A DNA stretch of 64,000 nucleotides from Patescibacteria group bacterium. Its GTDB lineage: Bacteria > Patescibacteria > Dojkabacteria > J137. Under the pieces are notes generated by a model that was not told where the DNA came from, did not search any database, and saw only the letters and a list, made by a program, of their open reading frames with translations. Position numbers and translations under genes: made by a program. The DNA is taken from the NCBI GenBank assembly GCA_963169855.1, contig CAUJCN010000001.1, positions 124,001 to 188,000 of the forward strand, in the 5' to 3' direction. Shown in pieces: positions 7,999 through 15,384 of the stretch (position 1 is the first letter of the stretch; the number at the start of each line of letters is the position of its first letter).

Positions 7999-9255
7999 AT
8001 GAGATTCAATGTTACTCAAAGAACAAAATTGTTCTTAATAGCAGGATCAGTCCTGTTGCTTTCATCGATTATTGCTGGAATTATTCTATTAGCTTCTAAG
8101 CAACCTTCTCAAGTTAACGATGAAGACGAAAATCCAATTGTCGAAGTACCTATCTCTTATGCTCCACCAATTATCGACGAGGAAGAAGACAACGTTCCTA
8201 TAGAAGAGTCTCCTGAAGATATTGACTACAGAGCTCAGCACAATGCTTTAGTGGAACAATATAAAAACAAACCTAACGATGCATTATTAGGTGGAATGTT
8301 CTTCTATCAAGCTGCTTATATAAAAGTTTTAGCTGATCCTTCTACTTACACACTTACTCAAAAAAATCAAAATGGAATTGAGTTAAAAATCCATGGAGCT
8401 ACTTTACTAGTAACTATCCCTTACGAAAGCTTTCCTGGAAAGTATGCTACTGCTGTAAAACTAGATCCAAACAGATTTGTAGAATTTAATAATTTATACA
8501 GAACAACTTATGCTAGTGCAGAAGGATTTAATTACATTAGTCACGTAAGAAGTACTCAACAATGTCCTGCATTCGAAACTTCTTTCGAACCTCCTTGCTC
8601 AAGTAATACTTTAGCATTCTTATCTGAAAGTACGAATTTACAAGATTATGTAGCAATGATTCATTGTACGGGAACAGCAGAAGCTTGCGATAAAGCAGTT
8701 ACATCTTTTGCTTTAGAACCTCAATACAACACAGAAAGTATAGCTGCAACTGGAGTAGCTCATTACATGAACACAAAAGTAATAGCTAGACCAGGAAGCT
8801 ACACAATGAGAGAATTAAACTTTGGACACCCAAGTAGCTACCCTGTACCAAACACAGCTGTTGGTCTTCAATATGAATTCTACGATCTAAATACCTTAAT
8901 TAATGTTTATGAACTATCTGGAGGTACTAGTCCATACGGAGGGTTAGATACACCTAAGAAAGTTGAAAGTGCGATTATCTCTAAAGGTTTTGAAAATGTA
9001 AGTGCCTTCGCAACAGGTACACATCAAACAACACCTACTTATCAGTTTATTAGCAATGTAAAGAACACACCTTGTGTTGCAGGTAGTGGAGCACAAATTC
9101 CAGCTCCTTGCGCAGATATTGATGGTGTAAAACTTACAGAAATGACAAGTTCGAAGAACCCTACATACATTCAATTAACCTGTAAAGGTGTTTTCGAAGA
9201 TTGTGTAAAATCTTTAGAGAGAGTTATTTTATTTGTTGCAGCTAAGAATTACTAA
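7999..9255 (+). CDS. Membrane-anchored Cys-rich surface protein with duplicated domain, 418 aa
   Basis: An N-terminal transmembrane anchor (about residues 9-30 from the ATG at 7999) is followed by an acidic linker (EDEENPIVEVP...PEDIDYR) and a large extracellular part. That part contains two related segments, each ending in four similarly placed cysteines. The first runs YISHVRSTQQC, PPC, MIHC, EACDKAV; the second runs YQFISNVKNTPC, APC, QLTC, EDCVKSL. Disulfides outside the cytoplasm are likely. The frame also allows a TTG start at 7987; the ATG is preferred. A TATAAA lies at 7972-7977. It ends in a strong terminator. Family not recognised; a cell-surface role is inferred from topology. Confidence 0.8.
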   Translation: MRFNVTQRTKLFLIAGSVLLLSSIIAGIILLASKQPSQVNDEDENPIVEVPISYAPPIIDEEEDNVPIEESPEDIDYRAQHNALVEQYKNKPNDALLGGMFFYQAAYIKVLADPSTYTLTQKNQNGIELKIHGATLLVTIPYESFPGKYATAVKLDPNRFVEFNNLYRTTYASAEGFNYISHVRSTQQCPAFETSFEPPCSSNTLAFLSESTNLQDYVAMIHCTGTAEACDKAVTSFALEPQYNTESIAATGVAHYMNTKVIARPGSYTMRELNFGHPSSYPVPNTAVGLQYEFYDLNTLINVYELSGGTSPYGGLDTPKKVESAIISKGFENVSAFATGTHQTTPTYQFISNVKNTPCVAGSGAQIPAPCADIDGVKLTEMTSSKNPTYIQLTCKGVFEDCVKSLERVILFVAAKNY

Positions 9256-9276
9256 GTTAGAGCGTTTTAAGTGACT

Positions 9277-9313
9277 AGAACCCGTTAACCATATATGGAA
9301 CGGGTTCTTTTTT
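9277..9313 (+). terminator. Intrinsic terminator
   Basis: Perfect 10-bp stem (AGAACCCGTT at 9277-9286 with AACGGGTTCT at 9299-9308), 12-base loop, then a run of T to 9313. It ends the transcript of the surface-protein gene. Confidence 0.92.
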
Positions 9314-9330
9314 ATCTGTTAGAATAATGT

Positions 9331-10140
9331 ATGAAATTCGGTAGAGATGGAATCACAGATTCTGAAATAATTAATCCTAAGATAAAATTTTTCAAAGAGA
9401 AAAGTGCAGGACAGTTCAGGCTTTTTGTTGGCGGCACCAAGATTTCCGATAAAGAAGTAGCTGATGCTTTGTACCCAAAAGGAACAAAAGCAAAAGATTA
9501 TTTAAAAACATATTCGACTTTATTCAATACAATTGAACTGAACTCAACTCACTACAGAGTTCCTTCGCAGGATAATTTACAAAAGTACATGGAGGAAACT
9601 CCAGATGATTTTCGTTTTTCTCCAAAAGTAATTCAGAATTTTTCACACTTTTCTAACCTATCTCTTCAGTTTAGTAAGTTTGTAGATTTCAAAAAAGATT
9701 TACTACCATTATCTTCTAAAATTGGTCTTACATTTCTTCAACTCCATGAAAAATTTGGTAAAGCAAGACAAGGTGAATTAATCTCATTCCTTAAAAAATT
9801 TCGCAAAGAATTTTCTGACGACTTAGCTTTAGAAATCCGCAATGGAGATTTAATAATTTCTGAACAAGTAGTCGACACTTTAGCAGAACTCGGCATTATT
9901 CTTATTATCACAGATACTCTAGGAAGAAGAGATGTTGTTCATGGAAACTTAACTACCGATAAAATGTATCTTCGATTTGTAGGAGATGAACTTAAAGATA
10001 CAGATACTAAAAGACTTGATTTCTGGATTGATACAATCAACAAAAATAAGGATAAATTGAGTGATGTTTATATCTATCTGCATATAAGTAATTTAAATAA
10101 AATGATGGAGTTCAAACAGTATATTTACGATAGGATCTAA
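9331..10140 (+). CDS. DUF72 (YecE-like) family protein
   Basis: A 269-residue protein with the DUF72 hallmarks: GGTKISDKEVADALYP near the N-terminus, then LKTYSTLFNTIELNSTHYRVPS (about residues 58-79), FRFSPKVIQNFSH and LEIRNGD. DUF72 proteins fold as TIM barrels and their reaction is not established. A TAGAAT hexamer at 9320-9325 ends 5 nt before the ATG, so the mRNA is probably leaderless. It sits between the surface-protein terminator and the leader region of the PIG-L/cysS genes. Confidence 0.85.
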   Translation: MKFGRDGITDSEIINPKIKFFKEKSAGQFRLFVGGTKISDKEVADALYPKGTKAKDYLKTYSTLFNTIELNSTHYRVPSQDNLQKYMEETPDDFRFSPKVIQNFSHFSNLSLQFSKFVDFKKDLLPLSSKIGLTFLQLHEKFGKARQGELISFLKKFRKEFSDDLALEIRNGDLIISEQVVDTLAELGIILIITDTLGRRDVVHGNLTTDKMYLRFVGDELKDTDTKRLDFWIDTINKNKDKLSDVYIYLHISNLNKMMEFKQYIYDRI

Positions 10141-10145
10141 GCTTA

Positions 10146-10175
10146 TTGGCAATCCTACCTTCTATCGTATATAAT
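10146..10175 (+). promoter_or_regulatory. Strong sigma70-type promoter of the leader-ORF/PIG-L unit
   Basis: TTGGCA (10146-10151), 18-base spacer, TATAAT (10170-10175). Transcription would start around 10182, only about 3 nt before the leader ORF ATG at 10185 and about 94 nt before the deacetylase. Confidence 0.7.
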
Positions 10176-10184
10176 CGACTTAAT

Positions 10185-10235
10185 ATGAAGAAAGACGCTA
10201 CAAAACAAGTTCTTCTTTGCCCTTACTGTTGTTGA
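10185..10235 (+). CDS. Putative Cys-codon leader peptide, 16 aa
   Basis: ATG-initiated 16-codon frame MKKDATKQVLLCPYCC ending in TGA. Three of its last five sense codons are Cys (TGC, TGT, TGT). It starts right behind a strong promoter, and its last Cys codon and stop overlap the 5' arm of a hairpin that ends 5 nt before the deacetylase start. This is the layout of an attenuation leader peptide that senses charged tRNA-Cys, and cysS is the second gene downstream. Alternative: a decayed zinc-ribbon gene, since CPYC plus the residues after the stop (GSNSDLIYL) resembles a zinc-ribbon start. Confidence 0.5.
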   Translation: MKKDATKQVLLCPYCC

Positions 10236-10270
10236 GGTTCAAACTCAGATCTTATTTATTTGAACTCAAC
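10231..10270 (+). promoter_or_regulatory. Hairpin between leader ORF and PIG-L gene
   Basis: GTTGAG-g-TTCAAA (10231-10243) pairs with TTTGAACTCAAC (10259-10270): 12 base pairs with one bulged G and a 15-base loop. No T-tract follows, so it is more likely to occlude the start codon at 10276 than to terminate transcription. Confidence 0.6.
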
Positions 10271-10275
10271 GTATC

Positions 10276-11082
10276 ATGATCACAGCCCTAATTATAATCT
10301 TTGCAATAGTCTTTGCTTACGGCCTTTTACTAGCACTCACCCAGGATTTTAAAGCTCAAGGAGTTGGAAATTCCATATTCCGAAATTCTACAAAAATTAC
10401 GAATATATTGTTTGTTTATCCACATCCAGATGACGAAACCATGGCTTCTGGTGGTCTAATGAATAAACTTTCCAGAAGTCCAGATTTTAATGTTCACGCT
10501 ATTACACTAACTAAAGGAGAAAAAGGTAAGGAGCTACTGAATATTGAAGATAACTTACTTGCTCAACAAAGATCTTCTGAATACTCTGAAGCAGTTGGTA
10601 TTTTAGGAGTTTCTCAATACGAACTTTGGAGTTATCCCGATGGTGGAGTTTTGGAAAACAATGACTTAATGAAAAAACAAATTGAAGAATATATTTCTAA
10701 AAACAATATTCAGACAGTTATTACTTACGAAAGAACAGGAATCTATGGACACAAAGATCATGTTGCTTTATCTAAAGCTATCAACGAGATTCAAAAAGAA
10801 AATTCAGATTTGAAAGTTTTTTACTCAACTATGCCAGTCAGATATGAAAAGCTACTGAATTTTCCTTCACACATTAAAGATTTAGAACTAACAAAAACAA
10901 CATATTGCGAAACTCCTGAATACAGGATCAATATTTGGAGTTCTGTTTGGAATAAGTACAAAGCAGCTAGAAGTCATAAATCTCAGAAGCTGAGTCATGG
11001 ATATCCTCTTTGGCTTCCACTTTTCTTATTACCTTTTGAATACTATACTACAGTGTATGAAGATCCAATATCCAAATTCTAA
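10276..11082 (+). CDS. PIG-L family zinc deacetylase, membrane-anchored
   Basis: A 268-residue LmbE/PIG-L (N-acetylglucosaminyl deacetylase-like) protein. Zinc-site motif VYPHPDDETMASGG holds His50 and Asp52/Asp53, and the distal GIYGHKDHVAL holds His159 and His162. An N-terminal hydrophobic helix (about residues 3-22) anchors it, so the enzyme may act on a lipid-linked or envelope sugar; the orientation is not certain. The family also includes MshB and BshB, which make substrates for cysteine ligation in low-molecular-weight thiol pathways. That is of interest because cysS follows 53 nt later and a Cys-rich leader precedes it. The actual substrate is unknown. Confidence 0.88.
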   Translation: MITALIIIFAIVFAYGLLLALTQDFKAQGVGNSIFRNSTKITNILFVYPHPDDETMASGGLMNKLSRSPDFNVHAITLTKGEKGKELLNIEDNLLAQQRSSEYSEAVGILGVSQYELWSYPDGGVLENNDLMKKQIEEYISKNNIQTVITYERTGIYGHKDHVALSKAINEIQKENSDLKVFYSTMPVRYEKLLNFPSHIKDLELTKTTYCETPEYRINIWSSVWNKYKAARSHKSQKLSHGYPLWLPLFLLPFEYYTTVYEDPISKF

Positions 11083-11135
11083 CATCAAAGAATTTAGAAA
11101 TTTGTAATTGGGTATTAGATATTAAAATTATTATT

Positions 11136-12527
11136 ATGAAATTATACGATTCACTAACTCGAGATATTAGAGATTTTAAACCAATAGAAGAAGGTAAGGT
11201 ACGAATGTATACTTGTGGACCTACAGTTTACAGCTTTGTAACAATAGGCAACTGGCGAACTTATACACTCGGTGATCTAATAAACAGAACGCTTGTGTAC
11301 CTCGGATACGATATCAACTACGTAATGAATATTACCGATGTCGGGCATTTGACTGGTGATAACTTAGGGGATGCCGATACTGGCGAAGATAGATTAGAAA
11401 AAGCAGCAAAGAAAGAAAGGAAGACTGCATGGGATATTGCTGAATTCTACACAGAAGATTTCCTAACTGGATTTAACAAAATGAATCTTATTAAACCAAA
11501 AGTTTTTTCTAAAGCAACTGAACATATAGATGAACAAATTAATCTTGTAAAAGAAATAGAAGAAAAAGGCTTTGCTTACAAAATTGCAGATGGAATTTAT
11601 TTTGATACTCAAGCTTACGAAGTAGCAGGAAACAAATACGGCGAACTTTCTAACTTGGATCAAATCAAAGAGGGAGCTAGAGTTGAAATTAACGAAGAGA
11701 AAAAAGATCCTAGAGATTTCGCTTTGTGGAAATTCTCACCAATTGATGAACAACGGGACATGGAGTGGGAAAGTCCATGGGGCAAAGGATTCCCAGGATG
11801 GCATATTGAATGTTCCGCAATGAGTATGAAGTACCTGGGGGATCAGTTAGACATTCATGTGGGAGGCGAAGATTTGAGATCAACGCATCATCCTAATGAA
11901 ATTGCACAGAGCGAAGCAGCAACAGGAGCGAAACCATTTACAAACTACTGGATGCACGGAGCATTTCTTACTGTTAATGGCGGGCGAATGGGGAAAAGTT
12001 TAGGTAATGCCTACACAGTCACAGATATAGAAAATGAAGGTTATAATTTGATGGCTTTAAGATACTTTTATCTTGGTGGTCATTACAGAAAACAATTGAA
12101 CTTTACATGGGAAGCTTTAGAGGCTGCTCAGAATGCATATAAGAAAATCGTTTCCAGTTTACGAGGTTGGGTGAAAGAGTTAAATTCTAATGAATTGTTT
12201 AGAATCAATACTGATTATAAAATTAAATTCACAGAAGCATTAAACGATGACTTGAATATGCCTCAAGCTTTAGCCGTTTTGTGGGAAGTGGCAAAAGACC
12301 AAAGCTTAGATGCAGAAACAAAAGTCTCAACTATCTTAGATTTTGATAGAGTTTTAGGATTAAAACTTGAAGAATCAATTTCACAACCTGAAGAGTATTC
12401 CCTAGAAGTTCAGAGTTTAATAGAAGAAAGAAATCAGGCAAGAGCAGATAAGAATTGGAGCAGAGCAGACGAGATCAGAGATATTCTCAAAAATGATTTC
12501 GATGTCGAATTGAAAGATAAAGCTTAA
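11136..12527 (+). CDS. cysS: Cysteinyl-tRNA synthetase
   Basis: Class I aminoacyl-tRNA synthetase of 463 residues charging tRNA-Cys. The zinc ligands expected of CysRS are present: Cys27 in TCGPTVYS, Cys226 in WHIECSAM, then His251/His252 and Glu255 in STHHPNE. The HIGH-like motif is TIGNWRTYTL and the KMSKS loop reads RMGKSLGN (284-291), a slight variant. The full C-terminal helical domain argues for a real CysRS rather than the mycothiol ligase MshC. A -10-like TAAAAT ends 7 nt before the ATG, so it may have its own leaderless promoter besides read-through from the PIG-L gene. It overlaps the convergent gene by 4 bases. Confidence 0.97.
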   Translation: MKLYDSLTRDIRDFKPIEEGKVRMYTCGPTVYSFVTIGNWRTYTLGDLINRTLVYLGYDINYVMNITDVGHLTGDNLGDADTGEDRLEKAAKKERKTAWDIAEFYTEDFLTGFNKMNLIKPKVFSKATEHIDEQINLVKEIEEKGFAYKIADGIYFDTQAYEVAGNKYGELSNLDQIKEGARVEINEEKKDPRDFALWKFSPIDEQRDMEWESPWGKGFPGWHIECSAMSMKYLGDQLDIHVGGEDLRSTHHPNEIAQSEAATGAKPFTNYWMHGAFLTVNGGRMGKSLGNAYTVTDIENEGYNLMALRYFYLGGHYRKQLNFTWEALEAAQNAYKKIVSSLRGWVKELNSNELFRINTDYKIKFTEALNDDLNMPQALAVLWEVAKDQSLDAETKVSTILDFDRVLGLKLEESISQPEEYSLEVQSLIEERNQARADKNWSRADEIRDILKNDFDVELKDKA

Positions 12528-13033
12528 CTCTCTGAAACTTGATGAGCTAAGCCTGCATTCTTCATAGATCTGATGAAATTTGGTATTGAATTACTATTAC
12601 TACTTTCTAGAGTTTTTATTCTATCGTCTATAATTGCTAACTGCTGACCAATACTGATGCCCAATTTTGTTTTTTGAAAACCCTGAGCATCCTCACCCAA
12701 TTGATTAACAAATACTTGAGTACTATCCACTATCTGTCTCATCCTCAATCCATAATACCTTCGGTGAATTGCTTCGCCAATTGCATGAAGACTTAATCCA
12801 ATCATGTTTTTTTCGTTGAGTTGACCACTAAGCAAATAGTTTAAAATTCCTTGAGCAAAATTGATTCTTGAAACCACCCTAGAACGTTCAAATTTTTCTG
12901 ACACAGATCTTTTCTGCTGATTCAATTTTGCGATGTGATCCCTAAGAGATTGCTCAAAACTTTCATGATCTGTAAAAATAACATTTCTTTCGAAGACACC
13001 AGTTCTAGAATATCCGACTAATGCTCTGTCCAC
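12524..13033 (-). CDS. Hypothetical helical protein, 169 aa, GTG start
   Basis: Soluble basic helical protein starting (M)DRALVGYSRTGVFERN, with a long helix around FAQGILNYLLSGQLNEK. The GTG at 13033 lies inside the 3' end of the preceding minus-strand gene (29-base overlap), indicating coupled translation. No family recognised. It ends convergently against cysS with a 4-base overlap. Confidence 0.65.
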   Translation of the reverse strand: MDRALVGYSRTGVFERNVIFTDHESFEQSLRDHIAKLNQQKRSVSEKFERSRVVSRINFAQGILNYLLSGQLNEKNMIGLSLHAIGEAIHRRYYGLRMRQIVDSTQVFVNQLGEDAQGFQKTKLGISIGQQLAIIDDRIKTLESSNSNSIPNFIRSMKNAGLAHQVSES

Positions 13034-13343
13034 CTAGGAAGGTAACGTAATCTTCGTCTGTGAATCTTTCAAATAATACTGAGAGTCTAATGTTATAAGC
13101 CCTAAGCATTTTTACTATAGCCGACATGTCCGACCCTTTACTTCTAAGATCCCTAACTACTACCAATAAGCCTCCTAGGATTTTCGTCTTACTTCTAATA
13201 CCTTGAGATAACATTTCGCTGAGAGTTCTAAGATTTCTTGTTGGAGTATCTACTGGGTCTATTGCTAGCTCTTTTGATTCTGGGATTAAGGATAACGGAT
13301 CGAAAGACACCAATGAGCTTTCAGGGTTTGAATTTTCAGCCAT
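13005..13343 (-). CDS. Hypothetical protein, 112 aa
   Basis: Soluble helical protein from the ATG at 13343 (MAENSNPESSLVSFDPLSL). The frame runs 20 codons further upstream, but that would cross a TATAAT at 13371-13366, so the internal ATG is chosen. The first 35 residues are Ser/Pro-rich and probably flexible. It forms a two-gene unit with the overlapping 169-aa gene. No motif recognised. Confidence 0.65.
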   Translation of the reverse strand: MAENSNPESSLVSFDPLSLIPESKELAIDPVDTPTRNLRTLSEMLSQGIRSKTKILGGLLVVVRDLRSKGSDMSAIVKMLRAYNIRLSVLFERFTDEDYVTFLGGQSISRIF

Positions 13344-13462
13344 ATAATTTAGTGTAATTGTCAGAATTATAGCACATTTATTGACGTTGTAACTTGGCGA
13401 CAAGGACCAGCTAATTTGATTAAAGTTATTGATAAAACTTCCTTATCTGATAAACTATATTT

Positions 13463-14662
13463 ATGAACATGAACGAATTAAACAGAGCATTAATAGACAA
13501 CTACGACTTACTACTAAAGGGTGTAGAAGCTTCTGGCGAGGATAGAGATGAGGTCACAGCTTTATACTCCACAGCTGTTTCCCTGTACAATTTGAAAAAT
13601 TCTAAGGTCGGAAATGGAGCGCTAGCTTCGACTGACTTTGATTTCTACTCAGAAGCATCCGGGAGCATGGTACGGCAACTTCAGGCTTCAAAAAGTATAC
13701 GAGAGATGATTCATCCAGTGGTTTTAAAAATGTTTTTGAAAGAATTCGGAACCATTCCTAAACACTCATTTATATCGAGAATGCTGTTTGCAGACCCCGA
13801 TTTAACAGATGAAACAAAGACTGGTATTACCGAAGGTTCAACTAGAGAAGATCGGAGAGTATTTTCAAATAATTTGTTTAGTTTCTCAAATAAAATTGCA
13901 AGGTACTTGAAACCACTAGTTGACCAAGGGATCGATATAGATCTCTTTGCCAATATCATTCAGCAGCCAATGTCTATCTGGATCTCTTTCTTGGGTGAAA
14001 GTACTCAATCCGAAAGCATACAACCTGTAGATCAACGAGTTTTAGATAATGTAAAAGAAATTGAATCAATAACCATAGAAAACGTAATTAGCACTACTGG
14101 AACTGAACTGTTCGATCAGACCACAATCGACAATCCTAATAATGATGAACAGAAAGATATTAAATTAATTTTTGATATTTCTAAGTTACTTGTTTATTTA
14201 AGAATGAAAGCAAATGAAAAAGGAATAGGAGCTATGAATAGTCAAACATTTGATACTTTTGTTGATTTTTCGCCAGGGAATCCATTCACAGAAGAACTAT
14301 ATAAATCAAAAACTTTCCTAACATATTTGATGGAAGCATGTAATAATCGTTTTCCTCTCCCAGCGGAATACAAGGAAACCGCTATTCAGACCCTACTGTC
14401 TTTAGCTCTAACCGAAGATAGTGAAGTCAGGACGAGACTAGTAAGTGGATTAGATGCAAAACTAATAGAAGTCCTGAAAAGCTTTACAAAAAGTATCTTC
14501 GATTTCCTAAAGAATCCAGATAATGTTTCGCTACTAAAGCCTATCAACGATGCAACTAGGACACAGGACTTAGCGATTCTTGGACTAAATTTAATTTTAG
14601 GTTTCAGAAGAACTTTGTCAAATACAGAAACAAAACTCTCTAGAATTGTAAGGCCTAAATAG
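13463..14662 (+). CDS. Hypothetical protein, 399 aa
   Basis: Large soluble, helix-rich orphan starting MNMNELNRALIDNYDLL, with no signal, transmembrane segment or recognised motif. TTGATA (13429-13434), 16 bases and TAAACT (13451-13456) end 6 nt before the ATG, suggesting a leaderless mRNA. It is divergent from the 112-aa gene and followed 50 nt later by another orphan with its own promoter. Confidence 0.75.
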   Translation: MNMNELNRALIDNYDLLLKGVEASGEDRDEVTALYSTAVSLYNLKNSKVGNGALASTDFDFYSEASGSMVRQLQASKSIREMIHPVVLKMFLKEFGTIPKHSFISRMLFADPDLTDETKTGITEGSTREDRRVFSNNLFSFSNKIARYLKPLVDQGIDIDLFANIIQQPMSIWISFLGESTQSESIQPVDQRVLDNVKEIESITIENVISTTGTELFDQTTIDNPNNDEQKDIKLIFDISKLLVYLRMKANEKGIGAMNSQTFDTFVDFSPGNPFTEELYKSKTFLTYLMEACNNRFPLPAEYKETAIQTLLSLALTEDSEVRTRLVSGLDAKLIEVLKSFTKSIFDFLKNPDNVSLLKPINDATRTQDLAILGLNLILGFRRTLSNTETKLSRIVRPK

Positions 14663-14700
14663 TCCTGTACATTAAAGATTTCATAACACTCCGTGCATGC

Positions 14701-14706
14701 TATACT
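14701..14706 (+). promoter_or_regulatory. -10 box placing transcription start at the ATG
   Basis: TGCTATACT includes an extended -10 (TATACT, 14701-14706). Six bases separate it from the ATG at 14713, so transcription would begin at or next to the start codon. Confidence 0.55.
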
Positions 14707-14712
14707 TCGTAC

Positions 14713-15384
14713 ATGCAAAAGAATTTGATTAGAAATGTATTTTTAGCCGCAACGGGATTAATTTCAGGGGCAACGATTATAGGTAATCTTATACGAGAAG
14801 ATGGGCTTGATTGTGCAAATGGAAGATTGGATAGAACTGCTTTAGGGCTAATTAACAATTTTAGTAATATAGAAAACATTAATGTAGACGTAGATAATAC
14901 TTTGCTAATATCTGGCAAACGCATCACATACGTCGACGAACTATCACTTGGGATGGGGTTCCTTACTGAAACTCCTCATTACTATGAAATTGTAGATACC
15001 CTGAACTTCATCTTAAACAATATCCAAGGATTCATGATGAAGGGAGCAACAGGAAAAGAGAATTTACAATTTTCTGTAGTTTGGAATTCAATATATCCAC
15101 TTTGCCAGACTCCTAAAATTGGAGTGCATAGATATGGCTACGGATTTCAATTTGTTTCCGAAGATAAAGTTCTCAAAGCAAAGTTAAAAATTCAGGATGA
15201 TCCTGATCATCAACTGCCTTCAATTTACGTTAGCGTGACAGCAGTAGAAGGACAGGCAGAATGGATATTTTTGGATCAAATTAGAGATATTGCAAACAAC
15301 GATCTTGAAATTGTTGAGGATATTCAAAACTTAAAAAATTATGCGAGAGAGCTCTTAAAAGAGGATCAACCCAGAGAACAGTAG
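14713..15384 (+). CDS. Hypothetical protein, 223 aa
   Basis: Starts MQKNLIRNVFLAATGLISGA; a weakly hydrophobic N-terminal stretch (about residues 8-24) could be a short anchor or buried helix. The rest is mixed alpha/beta with no recognised motif. Its 3' end overlaps the convergent UvrD gene by 19 bases. The -10 box immediately before the ATG implies a leaderless transcript. Confidence 0.7.
   Translation: MQKNLIRNVFLAATGLISGATIIGNLIREDGLDCANGRLDRTALGLINNFSNIENINVDVDNTLLISGKRITYVDELSLGMGFLTETPHYYEIVDTLNFILNNIQGFMMKGATGKENLQFSVVWNSIYPLCQTPKIGVHRYGYGFQFVSEDKVLKAKLKIQDDPDHQLPSIYVSVTAVEGQAEWIFLDQIRDIANNDLEIVEDIQNLKNYARELLKEDQPREQ

Noticed and set aside
10185..10235. TGA recoded as Gly or Trp (code 25 or 4), making the leader ORF part of a longer zinc-ribbon protein
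   Set aside because: TGA ends several clear genes in the window and no recognised gene has an in-frame TGA, so the standard code applies here.
11136..12527. Mycothiol ligase MshC instead of CysS
   Set aside because: The protein has the full CysRS length with C-terminal anticodon-side helices and is the only CysRS-like gene seen.
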